Shown one piece after another: positions 25,248-34,346 of a stretch of 64,000 bases of DNA (the stretch's first letter is position 1; every line of letters begins with the position of its first letter). Made by a program: the position numbers and the translations under genes. Below the pieces are notes generated by a model. The model worked only from the letters and a program-made list of their open reading frames with translations, ran no database searches and had not been told where the DNA came from. This DNA comes from Vibrio sp. 10N. GTDB taxonomy: Bacteria; Pseudomonadota; Gammaproteobacteria; Enterobacterales; Vibrionaceae. The stretch spans positions 992,001-1,056,000 of the forward strand of contig NZ_BTPM01000002.1 in assembly GCF_036245475.1 (NCBI RefSeq). The letters are read 5' to 3'.

Positions 25248-26567
25248 ATGTCCAATCAGGAAAGTAAAGTCCCAACAAACCGCATTACTCGCTTTGGAAA
25301 ACTCGCCTCTCTGGCGACTCGGGTGACCGGCTCTATGGTAACAGAGGGCGCTAAGCAATTTGCTCAAGGTAAGCGCCCCAAGGCTCGGGAGCTACTTCTT
25401 ACCCCCAGCAACGTCAAACGGGTTGCAGACCAACTGGCACACCTTCGCGGCGCAGCCATGAAAGTGGGGCAATTAATGTCGATGGACGCGGGGGATCTTA
25501 TTAGTCCAGAACTTGCAGATATTCTCTCGCGATTGCGTTCCGATGCCTCTCCAATGCCAGCCAGTCAGCTATCATCCGTGCTCTTACAAGAACTGGGCAG
25601 CAACTGGAAACAAAACTTTATTGAATTCAACTTTAAACCTATCGCTAGCGCCTCTATAGGCCAGGTTCATCAAGCCCACGCCGACGATGGCACCAAACTG
25701 GCAATTAAAGTGCAATATCCGGGGATCAAACAAAGCATCGATAGCGATGTTGACAATGTGGGTACCCTGCTCAATGTAGTCGGCCTGATACCCAAAGATG
25801 TAGATTACAAAGGACTGCTGGAAGAAGCTAAAAAGCAGCTTCATGCTGAGGCCGATTATTTGCTGGAGGCGAAATTGTTGCGCCAATTTCGCCACTACCT
25901 CGAACATTACCCGCAGTTCGTTTTGCCCGACGTTCGTGACGAACTCACAACGGATAACGTGCTGGCTATGACTTATGTCAGCGGTGTCGCTATCGAGTCT
26001 TTAGTGAACAGTAGCCAAGAGACACGAGATCGCGTCGTCGCCTTATTGCTTGAATTACTGTTTAAAGAGATTTTCGATTTCAAATTAGTACAAACGGACC
26101 CTAACTTCGCTAACTTCCTTTTCGATGAACAACAGCAGAAAGTCGTGCTCCTCGATTTTGGCGCAACCAGAGCCTACGACGACCGAATCAGCGATGGCTA
26201 TCGTCTTGCTTTTAGTGCCATTCTGGACGAAGACGATGAGGCACTCTATCAAGCTCTGCAGCAAATTGGGTTCTTCACTCAGCACATTCTTCCCGCTCAA
26301 AAAGAAGCGGTTGTAAATTTGGTGAAACTTGCAGGCGAGCCGCTCAAACATCAAGGAAAATATGACTTTGGCAGTAGCAACCTAGCACAACGTATCAGTG
26401 AAGCTGGCACCGTGATCAGTATGGAGCAAGATTATTGGCATACCCCACCCGCGGATGCGTTGTTTTTGCATCGTAAGATTGGCGGTCTGTATCTGCTGGC
26501 CGCTAGACTCAAAGCCAAAGTCGATGTAAACCAGCTATTCGTGCCGTTTAGGTTGACCGAAGTCTAG
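25248..26567 (+). CDS. ABC1/UbiB-family atypical kinase (AarF domain)
   Basis: 439 residues. The KxGQ motif (KVGQLMSMDAGDLISPEL, near residue 75), the IKVQYPGI lysine, and a catalytic-loop-like VQTDPNFANFLFD followed by VLLDFGATR mark the ABC1 (COQ8/UbiB) kinase-like fold. It lacks the C-terminal membrane helices of UbiB, so it is a soluble paralogue. Substrate is unknown; members affect ubiquinone-related lipid metabolism. It is monocistronic. Confidence 0.85.
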   Translation: MSNQESKVPTNRITRFGKLASLATRVTGSMVTEGAKQFAQGKRPKARELLLTPSNVKRVADQLAHLRGAAMKVGQLMSMDAGDLISPELADILSRLRSDASPMPASQLSSVLLQELGSNWKQNFIEFNFKPIASASIGQVHQAHADDGTKLAIKVQYPGIKQSIDSDVDNVGTLLNVVGLIPKDVDYKGLLEEAKKQLHAEADYLLEAKLLRQFRHYLEHYPQFVLPDVRDELTTDNVLAMTYVSGVAIESLVNSSQETRDRVVALLLELLFKEIFDFKLVQTDPNFANFLFDEQQQKVVLLDFGATRAYDDRISDGYRLAFSAILDEDDEALYQALQQIGFFTQHILPAQKEAVVNLVKLAGEPLKHQGKYDFGSSNLAQRISEAGTVISMEQDYWHTPPADALFLHRKIGGLYLLAARLKAKVDVNQLFVPFRLTEV

Positions 26568-26759
26568 AAATAACAAAGTATTACAAAGGTTAGCTGTCTC
26601 CCGTGTGCCGCTCACGCTAAGTTGACTAATAAGAAAACATCATCGATTAGACAACATGATGTAAAGTTATCTGACCATTGGTCGATATGATAACTAGATG
26701 CGAACAACAAGACGAATAAGACATTAATCTTCAACTTAACGACAAGGAAGGTCGAGTTA

Positions 26760-27227
26760 ATGACAAGAATCAGAGCAAGAGCAACCCCAAACAGAGATAG
26801 CTACATGCTGGCCGTCATTCTGGTGGGTTTTATTGTGCTCTCCGCGCTGCTTGGCTTCGCGTTTTACAATAGCCACCAAAACCATATCTCTCCTAAGCGG
26901 GTCTATGGTAATTGGATCGAAATCGGCGCTCCAAAGCAGAGTACCGAGATCCTAAGTTTTTCTGATGCTGGCGCATTGCGTAACCATAGATTGATCACCA
27001 CTTCATTCGAATTTGATGGTCGTATTATCCGTTTAGAGACTGGCAGTGGTCTCTGGGTTTATGAACGCGTTGGCACTCCTCGCTCACCTCAACTTCGTCG
27101 CGTAACTCCGGCACTGCCACCACAACGTTTTATTCTCGAAGGCTACGAAGATACTGTACCAATGGACGGGTATAACCCAACACAAAACCGACGCTCTGCA
27201 TTAAGAGAACACTTCTCAACAAATTAA
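26760..27227 (+). CDS. DUF2850 membrane-anchored protein
   Basis: 155 residues. One N-terminal transmembrane segment (about 16-37), then a soluble beta-rich domain with YGNWIEIGAP and RHxL-type segments. The length and the Vibrio context fit DUF2850. ACAAGGAAGGTCGAGTTA precedes the ATG. No function is known. Single gene. Confidence 0.75.
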   Translation: MTRIRARATPNRDSYMLAVILVGFIVLSALLGFAFYNSHQNHISPKRVYGNWIEIGAPKQSTEILSFSDAGALRNHRLITTSFEFDGRIIRLETGSGLWVYERVGTPRSPQLRRVTPALPPQRFILEGYEDTVPMDGYNPTQNRRSALREHFSTN

Positions 27228-27362
27228 TGTAAACCAGGCGCTTTTGTGCACCTTTATTTGACTGGCATCAAGCTTCACTTTAATTTCATACAGGATAGCC
27301 AAATCCTCTCCTAAACTCGTTAATAGACTCAAAGGGATCGATTCTTTCTAAAGGAGAGAGCT

Positions 27363-27659
27363 ATGATAAAAACACACCACAATTTCCTGCTAAGTGGCAG
27401 CCCACAACGTCACGCTCACGTACACGTTAACCCGGTAGGCGAAGTCGATGTCGATATCGTTGAGTTGGACGAGCACCACAATACCGAATTCACAGCTCTG
27501 AAGTTCCAACGCTCACAGCATTCAACATTGTTAAAAGGAATGGAAATCAGCGACCATAAATCTTGGCAAATTTCCCTAAACAATAGAGATGCCGATGAGC
27601 TGAATAAGATTATTGAGCGCGCCAATGAAGACTTCGAACAGCTGATGCGTGACCTGTAG
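27363..27659 (+). CDS. Small conserved-looking cytoplasmic protein, unknown
   Basis: 98 residues with a strong AAAGGAGAGAGCT ribosome site. It is His-rich near the N-terminus (NHFLL..HAHVHVN) and acidic, with a predicted helical C-terminus (DELNKIIERANEDFEQLMRD). No signal peptide or membrane segment, and no family that I recognise. A hairpin GCGAGCAAC-AAA-GTTGCTCGC (27688-27708) follows but lacks a clear T run. Confidence 0.65.
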   Translation: MIKTHHNFLLSGSPQRHAHVHVNPVGEVDVDIVELDEHHNTEFTALKFQRSQHSTLLKGMEISDHKSWQISLNNRDADELNKIIERANEDFEQLMRDL

Positions 27660-27851
27660 GGTTTTAAGGCACAATACCGACAGCAAAGCGAGCAACAAAG
27701 TTGCTCGCAAAGTAGCTTTATATCGTTCAATACTGACAAACAAACGTGTAAGCGTTTCGAAAAATCGCATTCAAAGAAAATTATGACATTTCCTTGAATT
27801 ATCCAGCCAATCTATCGAATACCCTACCCTCCTCTGTTTCACCAATATTTT

Positions 27852-28607
27852 ATGCCCACTATGCCAAGCCTACGTCTTAATCAATTGCGCTTTTTCACTC
27901 AAAGTAAGCTATTCGGTATCGGTTGCCTCGCCATCGTTGCGACCATTCTCTACATTATTTCGCTACTCCTTTATCCGTTTGAACTTACGACGCCAGTCAG
28001 CAACGAGCTCGGCGTTACGATGCAAGTATTGTCTTATTCCGCTGGTCACCAGGGCTTTTTGTTTACGCTTGCCATCCTTGGTGTCACGACTCTTTGGGTG
28101 ACACGATCCACGCCACATAGACTGATCCTCATCGCTCAACTGGCGTTGCTTTTGATACTGAGTTTTGGGGCTAAAACAGTCTTAAAGCAATGGACAGAAA
28201 GCCCTAGGCCTTACACTTACGAATTGGCAGAAGAAGGGCTTATTTCCTCACCTCAACAGTTTTACACTCTCGATAGCAAGGTTCAAAATCAGATCATCAT
28301 CCTTGCCAGTGATGAAGTCAGTGATTGGCGCACCAAACATTGGTTGGGAGAAACCGACTATTCTTTCCCCTCTGGTCACACCATCTTCGTTGCAGTCTGT
28401 GTTCTGTTTTTTGCCGGACTCTTTGCTAGCCATCAGCATAACCTACTAGCTTGTCTGGTCATGTTGTGGGCAGTGGCTGTCGCTTCAAGTCGACTTTGGC
28501 TTGGTATGCATCGTCCAGAAGACTTGTTCGCTTCGCTAGCATTTGCTCTGGTGCTTTTCTTGATTGTCCCTAGCGCTAGTCATAGATTTCCATTACTATC
28601 GAAATAG
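27852..28607 (+). CDS. PAP2-family phosphatase (PgpB-like)
   Basis: 251 residues, six membrane segments. The three phosphatase motifs are visible: KQWTESPRPYTY, SFPSGHTIFV, and SRLWLGMHRPEDL. Members dephosphorylate phosphatidylglycerol phosphate, undecaprenyl pyrophosphate or phosphatidic acid at the inner membrane; the length and motif spacing fit PgpB. It ends 19 bp before the ArsR-type gene. Confidence 0.85.
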   Translation: MPTMPSLRLNQLRFFTQSKLFGIGCLAIVATILYIISLLLYPFELTTPVSNELGVTMQVLSYSAGHQGFLFTLAILGVTTLWVTRSTPHRLILIAQLALLLILSFGAKTVLKQWTESPRPYTYELAEEGLISSPQQFYTLDSKVQNQIIILASDEVSDWRTKHWLGETDYSFPSGHTIFVAVCVLFFAGLFASHQHNLLACLVMLWAVAVASSRLWLGMHRPEDLFASLAFALVLFLIVPSASHRFPLLSK

Positions 28608-28626
28608 TCATCGTGGGGAGAAATAC

Positions 28627-28920
28627 ATGCAGATCGAAATTGCAGCAAAAGCCTTAAAAGAGTTAGGTCACGTCACTCGCCTTGCCATCTATCGCCAAGT
28701 GGTAAAAGCGGGCCGACAAGGTATCCCAGTGGGAGAAATACAAGAGCGATTAAATATTCCAGGCTCTACCTTGTCGCATCATATTTCTAGTTTAGCATCG
28801 GCAAACTTAATAGAGCAGCGCCGTGAAGGCCGAACACTATTTTGTGTTGCCCAATATGAGCACCTTGCTGGCGTAATTGACTTCTTGCAAGACGAATGTT
28901 GTGTAGATGAAAAGTGCTAA
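28627..28920 (+). CDS. ArsR/SmtB-family repressor
   Basis: 97 residues from ATG 28627 (GGGGAG 8 nt upstream); the frame is open further upstream but overlaps the PAP2 gene. Winged helix: ELGHVTRLAIYRQVVKAG, then GSTLSHHISSLASANLI. The C-terminus carries DECCVDEKC, three cysteines that could bind a metalloid or thiol-reactive ligand. No ars or metal gene is adjacent, so the target is unknown. Confidence 0.82.
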   Translation: MQIEIAAKALKELGHVTRLAIYRQVVKAGRQGIPVGEIQERLNIPGSTLSHHISSLASANLIEQRREGRTLFCVAQYEHLAGVIDFLQDECCVDEKC

Positions 28921-29291
28921 TCAATAGCACTTTTTAATACTTCCATCACTAAAAATACAAAACTGAGTACGATATACCTCAACAAAATAAACACCTCATT
29001 TGATATAGCCACGCTCATAAGCCATCCAAATCATAACAAAAACATATAGACAAACCTCTATCAAAATTGATGGTTATAATCTAATTGCCTATTTTTATCC
29101 ATTTCACAACTAGCTGGTAGCGATTTATATTAAATAGATTGAAATTACGGCAGTTAATAAATAATTCCGGTCAATAAGTACCAATGTTATCAGTAATAAG
29201 TGATACTATTGGTTAGTGCTTGGCAACTAAATATCGTCATTGGCATTTAAAATGAAACTTGCGCACTTATAAGGTAAAGAGGAATGTTTTT
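28921..29291. other. 371-bp AT-rich region ahead of a chemoreceptor gene
   Basis: Very AT-rich. It contains the imperfect repeat CAATAAGTACCAA/CAGTAATAAGTGATAC near 29175-29215. No gene, RNA or sure promoter seen. Confidence 0.35.
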
Positions 29292-30908
29292 GTGAAACTG
29301 AATAATTTGTCGATTAGAGCGAAATTACAAGCTCTTGTTGGCGTTGCCGTACTCATTTTATTCTCACTGGGTACTTTCAATCTTATTACCCAAAAAGACT
29401 CAAGCTATGAACAGCGAAAAGACCGAGTACGCTCGAATGTCGAGGTGGCTTATACTTTAGCGAGTCACTATCAAAAGCTCAGTGCGTCGATGGGTGAAGA
29501 GCAAGCCAAACAAGCAGCGGTACGTGCAATTGAAGCTCTGCGTTACGATGGCAATAATTACTTCTTCATTGCGACTTCTGATGAAAAGGTGGTGATGCAC
29601 CCAACCAACCCACAGCTAAATGGTACCATTGCCAGCAATTTAACGGATGCCCGCGGTCATTACTTTTGGCAGGAAATGAGTGCTGTGGCGACGAGTCAAG
29701 GCAGCGGTTTTGTTACCTATTACTGGGTTGGCAGCGATGGTGTTGAATCACAAAAGATCTCGTTCGTTAGCTATATTCCAGAGTGGGACTGGGTTATTGG
29801 CGCCGGTGTTCAAACGGCAGATATCGACAAAGCTTTCCAAAGCCAATTAATTAAAGATCTCATCGTCAATGCGATTGCCGCTATCGCGTTAATTGTTATC
29901 AGCGTATTCATTGCACGTAATATCGTTAAACCGATTGAAAATTTGGTGCAACGTGTTCATCGCGTTGCGGACGGAGATTTGACCGTTAATATGTCGAGCG
30001 ATCGTCAAGATGAGCTTGGCTACCTAAGCAATGAACTAGCACGCATGATGTCGGCGCTTAAAGACACCATTACCGCGGCGAAGTCTTCAGCAGACTATTC
30101 AGGACAGCTTTCCAGCAACATTGCCGCCGCGAGTGAAGAGACCTCTACCAGTATTGACTCGCAAAGCCAGCAGCTAGAGCAACTGGCGACCGCCATGAGC
30201 GAAATGTCCTCTACCATTCAAGATATCGCCGGTAACTCGGAGCGCACGTCAGCGACAACGGAAGAAAGCAAGAGCTTTGCCGCCGAAGGCAGTCGTAGCA
30301 TGGGCTACACGCTTGAAAACATCGCTGGCATTTCTGACGACATCACCAGTACTCACCAGCTTATGGAAGCGCTCAAGCAAGGTGTCAGTGATATCAGCTC
30401 AGTCGTGAATGTGATTCACGAAGTCTCTGAGCAGACTAACCTTCTAGCCCTCAACGCGGCTATTGAAGCAGCACGAGCGGGTGAACAGGGACGCGGCTTT
30501 GCCGTCGTTGCCGATGAAGTTCGTAATCTTGCCAGCCGCACTCAAGAGTCGACTGCACAAGTGCAGGCGACCATCGATCAGCTTAATGAGCGCACCGACA
30601 GCGTTCTGTCGGTCATGGCCGCTAACCAGACCAAAGTGTCTGAAAGTGTCGATTTAGCCTCTCAGACCCAAGACAAATTGGATACCGCTGTCGCTAAGCT
30701 CAACGATACCTACGATATGGTGACCCAAATTGCCGCAGCTGCTGAGCAGCAAGGCAGCGTCGCCAATGACGTTAATGAGAATGTTAGCGTGGTTCATATG
30801 TCGATTGGTGAAATCAGACAAGCTAGTCAAAGCCTAGCTCAACAGTCGCAATCAATGGCGCAAGCGTCTGATGAACTGACACAAAAACTAGCATACTTTA
30901 GAGTGTAA
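29292..30908 (+). CDS. Methyl-accepting chemotaxis protein with Cache sensor
   Basis: 538 residues from the GTG at 29292 (AGAGGA 9 nt upstream), giving the same N-terminus (MKLNNLSIRAKLQ) and exactly the same length as the paralogue at 53973. A transmembrane helix (about 10-30), a periplasmic single Cache domain (about 33-185, with ALRYDGNNYFFI), a second helix (about 190-212), HAMP (about 213-265), and the cytoplasmic signalling hairpin with EQTNLLALNAAIEAARAGEQ. Ligand unknown; Cache_2 receptors often bind small carboxylates. Followed by a strong terminator. Confidence 0.92.
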   Translation: MKLNNLSIRAKLQALVGVAVLILFSLGTFNLITQKDSSYEQRKDRVRSNVEVAYTLASHYQKLSASMGEEQAKQAAVRAIEALRYDGNNYFFIATSDEKVVMHPTNPQLNGTIASNLTDARGHYFWQEMSAVATSQGSGFVTYYWVGSDGVESQKISFVSYIPEWDWVIGAGVQTADIDKAFQSQLIKDLIVNAIAAIALIVISVFIARNIVKPIENLVQRVHRVADGDLTVNMSSDRQDELGYLSNELARMMSALKDTITAAKSSADYSGQLSSNIAAASEETSTSIDSQSQQLEQLATAMSEMSSTIQDIAGNSERTSATTEESKSFAAEGSRSMGYTLENIAGISDDITSTHQLMEALKQGVSDISSVVNVIHEVSEQTNLLALNAAIEAARAGEQGRGFAVVADEVRNLASRTQESTAQVQATIDQLNERTDSVLSVMAANQTKVSESVDLASQTQDKLDTAVAKLNDTYDMVTQIAAAAEQQGSVANDVNENVSVVHMSIGEIRQASQSLAQQSQSMAQASDELTQKLAYFRV

Positions 30909-30922
30909 GCTTGCTGTTCATA

Positions 30923-30956
30923 AAAAAAACGCTCCACGCCCATGGAGCGTTTTTTT
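30923..30956. terminator. Bidirectional terminator
   Basis: A7CGCTCCA (30923-30936) pairs with TGGAGCGT7 (30943-30956), 14 bp with a 6-nt loop and A/T tracts on both sides. It separates the convergent chemoreceptor and YceI genes. Confidence 0.93.
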
Positions 30957-30959
30957 GGC

Positions 30960-31538
30960 TTATTTTTGGTTATAGACCAACACAAAGGACAGCGGCACCG
31001 ACGTTGCAATCGCTGGCAAACCCGCAACTTCGCGTAACTTTTCTATCCCAGCTTCAAGGCCAAAGTCAGCCGCATTCACGATCACTGGTTCACTTGCCAC
31101 TATCACCACCTTATCTTCACTCATTTTCATCACCGTCAATTTAGTGGAGTAGGTTTTTTGATTACCATGCAAATCCACAGTGACGTCATTGATGATGCTA
31201 TAGATGCCGCCAATATCGGCGTTGTCTAATTCGCTCATATCGACCACGGTGGTAATCGTTGCTTTAGCATAATCAGCAACATTAAATAGCATGGTTTGCA
31301 TTCTCTCATTTCGAATGGGTATGTTGGTTTCTACGCTGACCAAATCGATAACCAATGTCGCTTTGCCATCATCACTGATCGTGCCTGTCATCGCTTCAAA
31401 GTGATGTATTTCGCTCACGCTGTTACTTTTAGTGGAGACAAACTTGAGTGTCGAATTGCTGCTATCAAGCATCCACTCCGCCTGTGACGAGATCGTCACT
31501 GCAAGTGCCGCAAGCAGTGTACCTAATCGAATCATCAT
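30960..31538 (-). CDS. Secreted YceI-like protein
   Basis: 192 residues from ATG 31538, which gives a signal peptide (MMIRLGTLLAALAVTISSQA); GAGGAAAACCCC precedes it. The open frame upstream to 31691 looks non-coding. The mature part matches the YceI lipocalin-like fold (EWMLDSSNSTLKFVSTKS at its N-terminus, FNVADYAKATITTV in the middle), a periplasmic family that binds isoprenoid-like molecules. Substrate unknown. Confidence 0.82.
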   Translation of the reverse strand: MMIRLGTLLAALAVTISSQAEWMLDSSNSTLKFVSTKSNSVSEIHHFEAMTGTISDDGKATLVIDLVSVETNIPIRNERMQTMLFNVADYAKATITTVVDMSELDNADIGGIYSIINDVTVDLHGNQKTYSTKLTVMKMSEDKVVIVASEPVIVNAADFGLEAGIEKLREVAGLPAIATSVPLSFVLVYNQK

Positions 31539-31659
31539 GGGGTTTTCCTCATCTATGCTGACTCTATAGGTGTAGTCTAGGACACTTGGGATCTCCAAAC
31601 TTTCAAGGGAATATGATACTGTTTTGACATACCAAAAATGACGACACGGAGAAGTCAGT

Positions 31660-32271
31660 ATGCAGCTCAGCCTCGATGAGTTATCCCCCAACGCTATCTA
31701 TCATTTAATGACGCAAACCGTTATCCCTCGCCCGATTGCTTGGGCGCTCACAGAGTCATCCGACAGCAACTATAATCTCGCCCCATTTTCGTATTTCGCA
31801 CCAATATCGAGCAACCCACCACTGTTGATGCTCTCAGTGGGTAAAAAGCCGGATGGTACGTTAAAAGACACGGCAGTGAACGCTATTAACAATAAAGAGC
31901 TTGTCATTCACATTGCATCGACTGACAGCGCCGAAACCATGACTCAAACCTCTGCAACATTGAATCACGGTGAGTCAGAAGTCATCGCTAGCCAAGTCGA
32001 ACTCGACGATCTAGACGGTTTCCGTCTACCGAGAGTGAAACAATGTCCGATCGCCTTTGGTTGTACCCTTCACGAGGTTCTAGAGGTAGGTAACACGCCT
32101 CAGCACTTGCTCATCGCAAAAATAGAAAAAGTTTACATCGATGATCAAGTCGTCACGATGCAAAACGAGCGCTTGATCATCGATGCTCTCAAAGTTGACC
32201 CGTTATCTCGCTTGGGTGGTAATGATTACGCCACGCTAGACAAAACCATCACGGTTCAACGTCCTCAATAG
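31660..32271 (+). CDS. Flavin reductase-like FMN-binding protein
   Basis: 203 residues. IPRPIAWALT and NLAPFSYFAPISSNPP are the FMN-binding signatures of the flavin reductase-like/FMN-binding split barrel family. Such proteins are often annotated as flavin reductases or oxygenase partners; no oxygenase is nearby. ACGGAGAAGTCAGT precedes the ATG. Confidence 0.85.
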   Translation: MQLSLDELSPNAIYHLMTQTVIPRPIAWALTESSDSNYNLAPFSYFAPISSNPPLLMLSVGKKPDGTLKDTAVNAINNKELVIHIASTDSAETMTQTSATLNHGESEVIASQVELDDLDGFRLPRVKQCPIAFGCTLHEVLEVGNTPQHLLIAKIEKVYIDDQVVTMQNERLIIDALKVDPLSRLGGNDYATLDKTITVQRPQ

Positions 32272-32297
32272 CCTCTGTCTTTAGGCCCACGACCACG

Positions 32298-32333
32298 AAA
32301 ACAAACCATTCACTCAATGTAATGGTTTGTTTT
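32298..32333 (+). terminator. Rho-independent terminator
   Basis: AAAACAAACCATT (32298-32310) with AATGGTTTGTTTT (32321-32333), 13-bp perfect stem ending in a short T run, after the flavin reductase-like gene. Confidence 0.85.
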
Positions 32334-32357
32334 GCTTCATATTGACAACTTATCGTT

Positions 32358-32376
32358 AATGCTATTGATAACCATT
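32358..32376 (+). promoter_or_regulatory. Candidate Fur box ahead of fecB-like gene
   Basis: AATGCTATTGATAACCATT has partial dyad similarity to the Fur consensus (GATAATGATAATCATTATC). It lies about 50 bp upstream of the first siderophore transport gene. The match is only moderate. Confidence 0.4.
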
Positions 32377-32427
32377 CCCAATCAATGCTAGGATTGCGCT
32401 CCTCCTATTTTTTACATTGAGCTCGCT

Positions 32428-33339
32428 ATGAATATCTCTTTTGCACAAGGACTTCGTGCTGTTATCGTCAATTTTCTCGCTTTTGTCTGTGTTTCCGCTG
32501 TTGCAAGCGACACCCGAGTTTTCGAAGACCAACAAGGACAAGTTTCGATTCAAGGCAGCCCAAGTCGTGTTGTCGCTCTTGAGTACTCTTTTGTAGATGC
32601 GCTCGCGGCGGTAGGCATCTCCCCGGTTGGTGTCGCCGATGACAAGAACATCGAACGCATTCTTCCTGAAATTCGTGAGCTGATTAAACCTTGGCAATCT
32701 GTTGGCGTGCGCCCGCAGCCAAGCTTAGAAGCTATCGCGGAGCTCAAGCCCGATCTCATCATCGCGGACGCTGAGCGTCACGCCACCATATACAACGATC
32801 TTTCAAGCATTGCGCCGACCATCCTTTTAAAAAGCCGAGGCGAGACTTACGAGGAGAACCTGGAATCGGCACTGAAAATAGGAATTGCGGTAAACCGTGA
32901 AGCTGCGATGAAAGCTCGAATTGAAAAGCACCACCAAATCATGGCTCAGTATCGCCAAAATCTATCATCAGCAGACAACTTTCAGTTTGCCGTTGTAACA
33001 GACAAAGGCATGTGGCTGCATGGACCTGATTCCTACGCTGGTGGTGTTATCACCGCACTAGGACTAAAAGGACCAGCGGTTCCGAAAACAGACAAAGCGT
33101 ATATTGAAGTGAGCTTTGAGCAGCTTTTAAAAATCAACCCTGACTGGTTACTACTGGGTCCTTATAAGCCTCACACCGTCTATGATGACTGGGCAAACAA
33201 CCCTCTTTTCAACATGCTGAACGTTTCAAAGTCACAGCAAGCCGTGAAAGTGTCGCCGCAACTGTGGTCACTAAACCGAGGGATAATCGCAGCAGAAGGC
33301 ATTGCTAAAAACCTAACTGACATTATTCAAAAACCGTAG
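32428..33339 (+). CDS. Periplasmic ferric siderophore-binding protein, FecB/PvuB type
   Basis: 303 residues with a signal peptide (about 1-26). The FecB fold is clear: PSRVVALEYSFVDALAAVGI, ADDKNIERILPEIRELIKPWQS, PSLEAIAELKPDLIIAD. It binds ferric citrate or a citrate-type siderophore such as vibrioferrin (PvuB). First of four overlapping or closely spaced genes for an ABC importer. Confidence 0.88.
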   Translation: MNISFAQGLRAVIVNFLAFVCVSAVASDTRVFEDQQGQVSIQGSPSRVVALEYSFVDALAAVGISPVGVADDKNIERILPEIRELIKPWQSVGVRPQPSLEAIAELKPDLIIADAERHATIYNDLSSIAPTILLKSRGETYEENLESALKIGIAVNREAAMKARIEKHHQIMAQYRQNLSSADNFQFAVVTDKGMWLHGPDSYAGGVITALGLKGPAVPKTDKAYIEVSFEQLLKINPDWLLLGPYKPHTVYDDWANNPLFNMLNVSKSQQAVKVSPQLWSLNRGIIAAEGIAKNLTDIIQKP

Positions 33340-33347
33340 ATTTCCCC

Positions 33348-34346
33348 ATGTTGCAACTCCAACAGTGCAAGCTTTGGCTTGCGCTTTTTTTCGGGGTGTT
33401 TGTTTCCCTGAACATTTCATTGATCGCTTGGTCTAGTTTCGATTTAACGATCTCTGCTCTGAGTCACTATTGGTTTGCTTTCGATGCCAATAATATGGAG
33501 CACCAAATAATCAATACACTTCGCATGCCAAGAGTGTTGGGCTGTGCGCTGATTGGTGCCAGCTTAGCCGTTGCTGGTGTGCTCATGCAAGGCCTCACTC
33601 GAAACCCACTTGCTTCACCATCGGTGCTCGCCATCAATTCAGGTGCCGCACTTATGATTGTATTGACCAGTTTTGGAGTGCTTACCCTTCCGTTGCCTAC
33701 TGTTGTAGCCGGTGCTCTTGGGAGTGTGCTAAGTGGTCTGCTGGTCATTTATCTTGGTGGCTTTTTCGAAAATCGACCTCACCCGGTTAAACTTGTTCTC
33801 GCTGGTATTGCAGTGAATGCTCTGCTGTTAGGGTTAACTCGAGCCACCATTATTCTTGCTGACGATCAAGCCTATAGCATTCAATCTTGGTTAATTGGCT
33901 CTGTTAGCAATCTCGATTGGGACTCTATCAATCTGCTCGCCCCGATCAGTCTGCTTGCTCTGCTACTCAGTTGGGGACTGGCTCATCAATTGAACCTATT
34001 GGTGCTTGGGAACGATGTCGCGACTGGACTTGGCGTCAACACCACTGTTATTCGATTACTTGCTTGTCTATCCATTGTTATGCTGACTAGTGTCAGTGTC
34101 TCCACTGCGGGCCCAATTGGCTTTTTAGGACTATTGGTTCCTCATATGGCACGCAAGCTCGTTGGGAACAACTTCTTCCTTTTAATACCAGCAAGCGCGC
34201 TTCTTGGCGCATTGTTGCTGATGCTGTCTGACACCTTGGCTCGTGCCATCGCCTTCCCAAGCGAGACGCCAGTGGGCGTAGTGACAGCGCTGATTGGCAC
34301 GCCATTTTTCATCTTTATTTCCATAAAAGGCCGCATCAACTCATGA
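33348..34346 (+). CDS. Siderophore ABC transporter permease, FecC/PvuC type
   Basis: 332 residues, about nine membrane helices, FecCD family. GVLMQGLTRNPLASPSVLAI and the GLLVPHMARKLVG cytoplasmic loop that contacts the ATPase are visible. The gene begins 8 bp after the binding protein and its stop overlaps the next permease start (ATGA). Confidence 0.9.
   Translation: MLQLQQCKLWLALFFGVFVSLNISLIAWSSFDLTISALSHYWFAFDANNMEHQIINTLRMPRVLGCALIGASLAVAGVLMQGLTRNPLASPSVLAINSGAALMIVLTSFGVLTLPLPTVVAGALGSVLSGLLVIYLGGFFENRPHPVKLVLAGIAVNALLLGLTRATIILADDQAYSIQSWLIGSVSNLDWDSINLLAPISLLALLLSWGLAHQLNLLVLGNDVATGLGVNTTVIRLLACLSIVMLTSVSVSTAGPIGFLGLLVPHMARKLVGNNFFLLIPASALLGALLLMLSDTLARAIAFPSETPVGVVTALIGTPFFIFISIKGRINS

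Noticed and set aside
27688..27708. 9-bp hairpin GCGAGCAAC-AAA-GTTGCTCGC as a terminator
   Set aside because: No T run follows on either strand.
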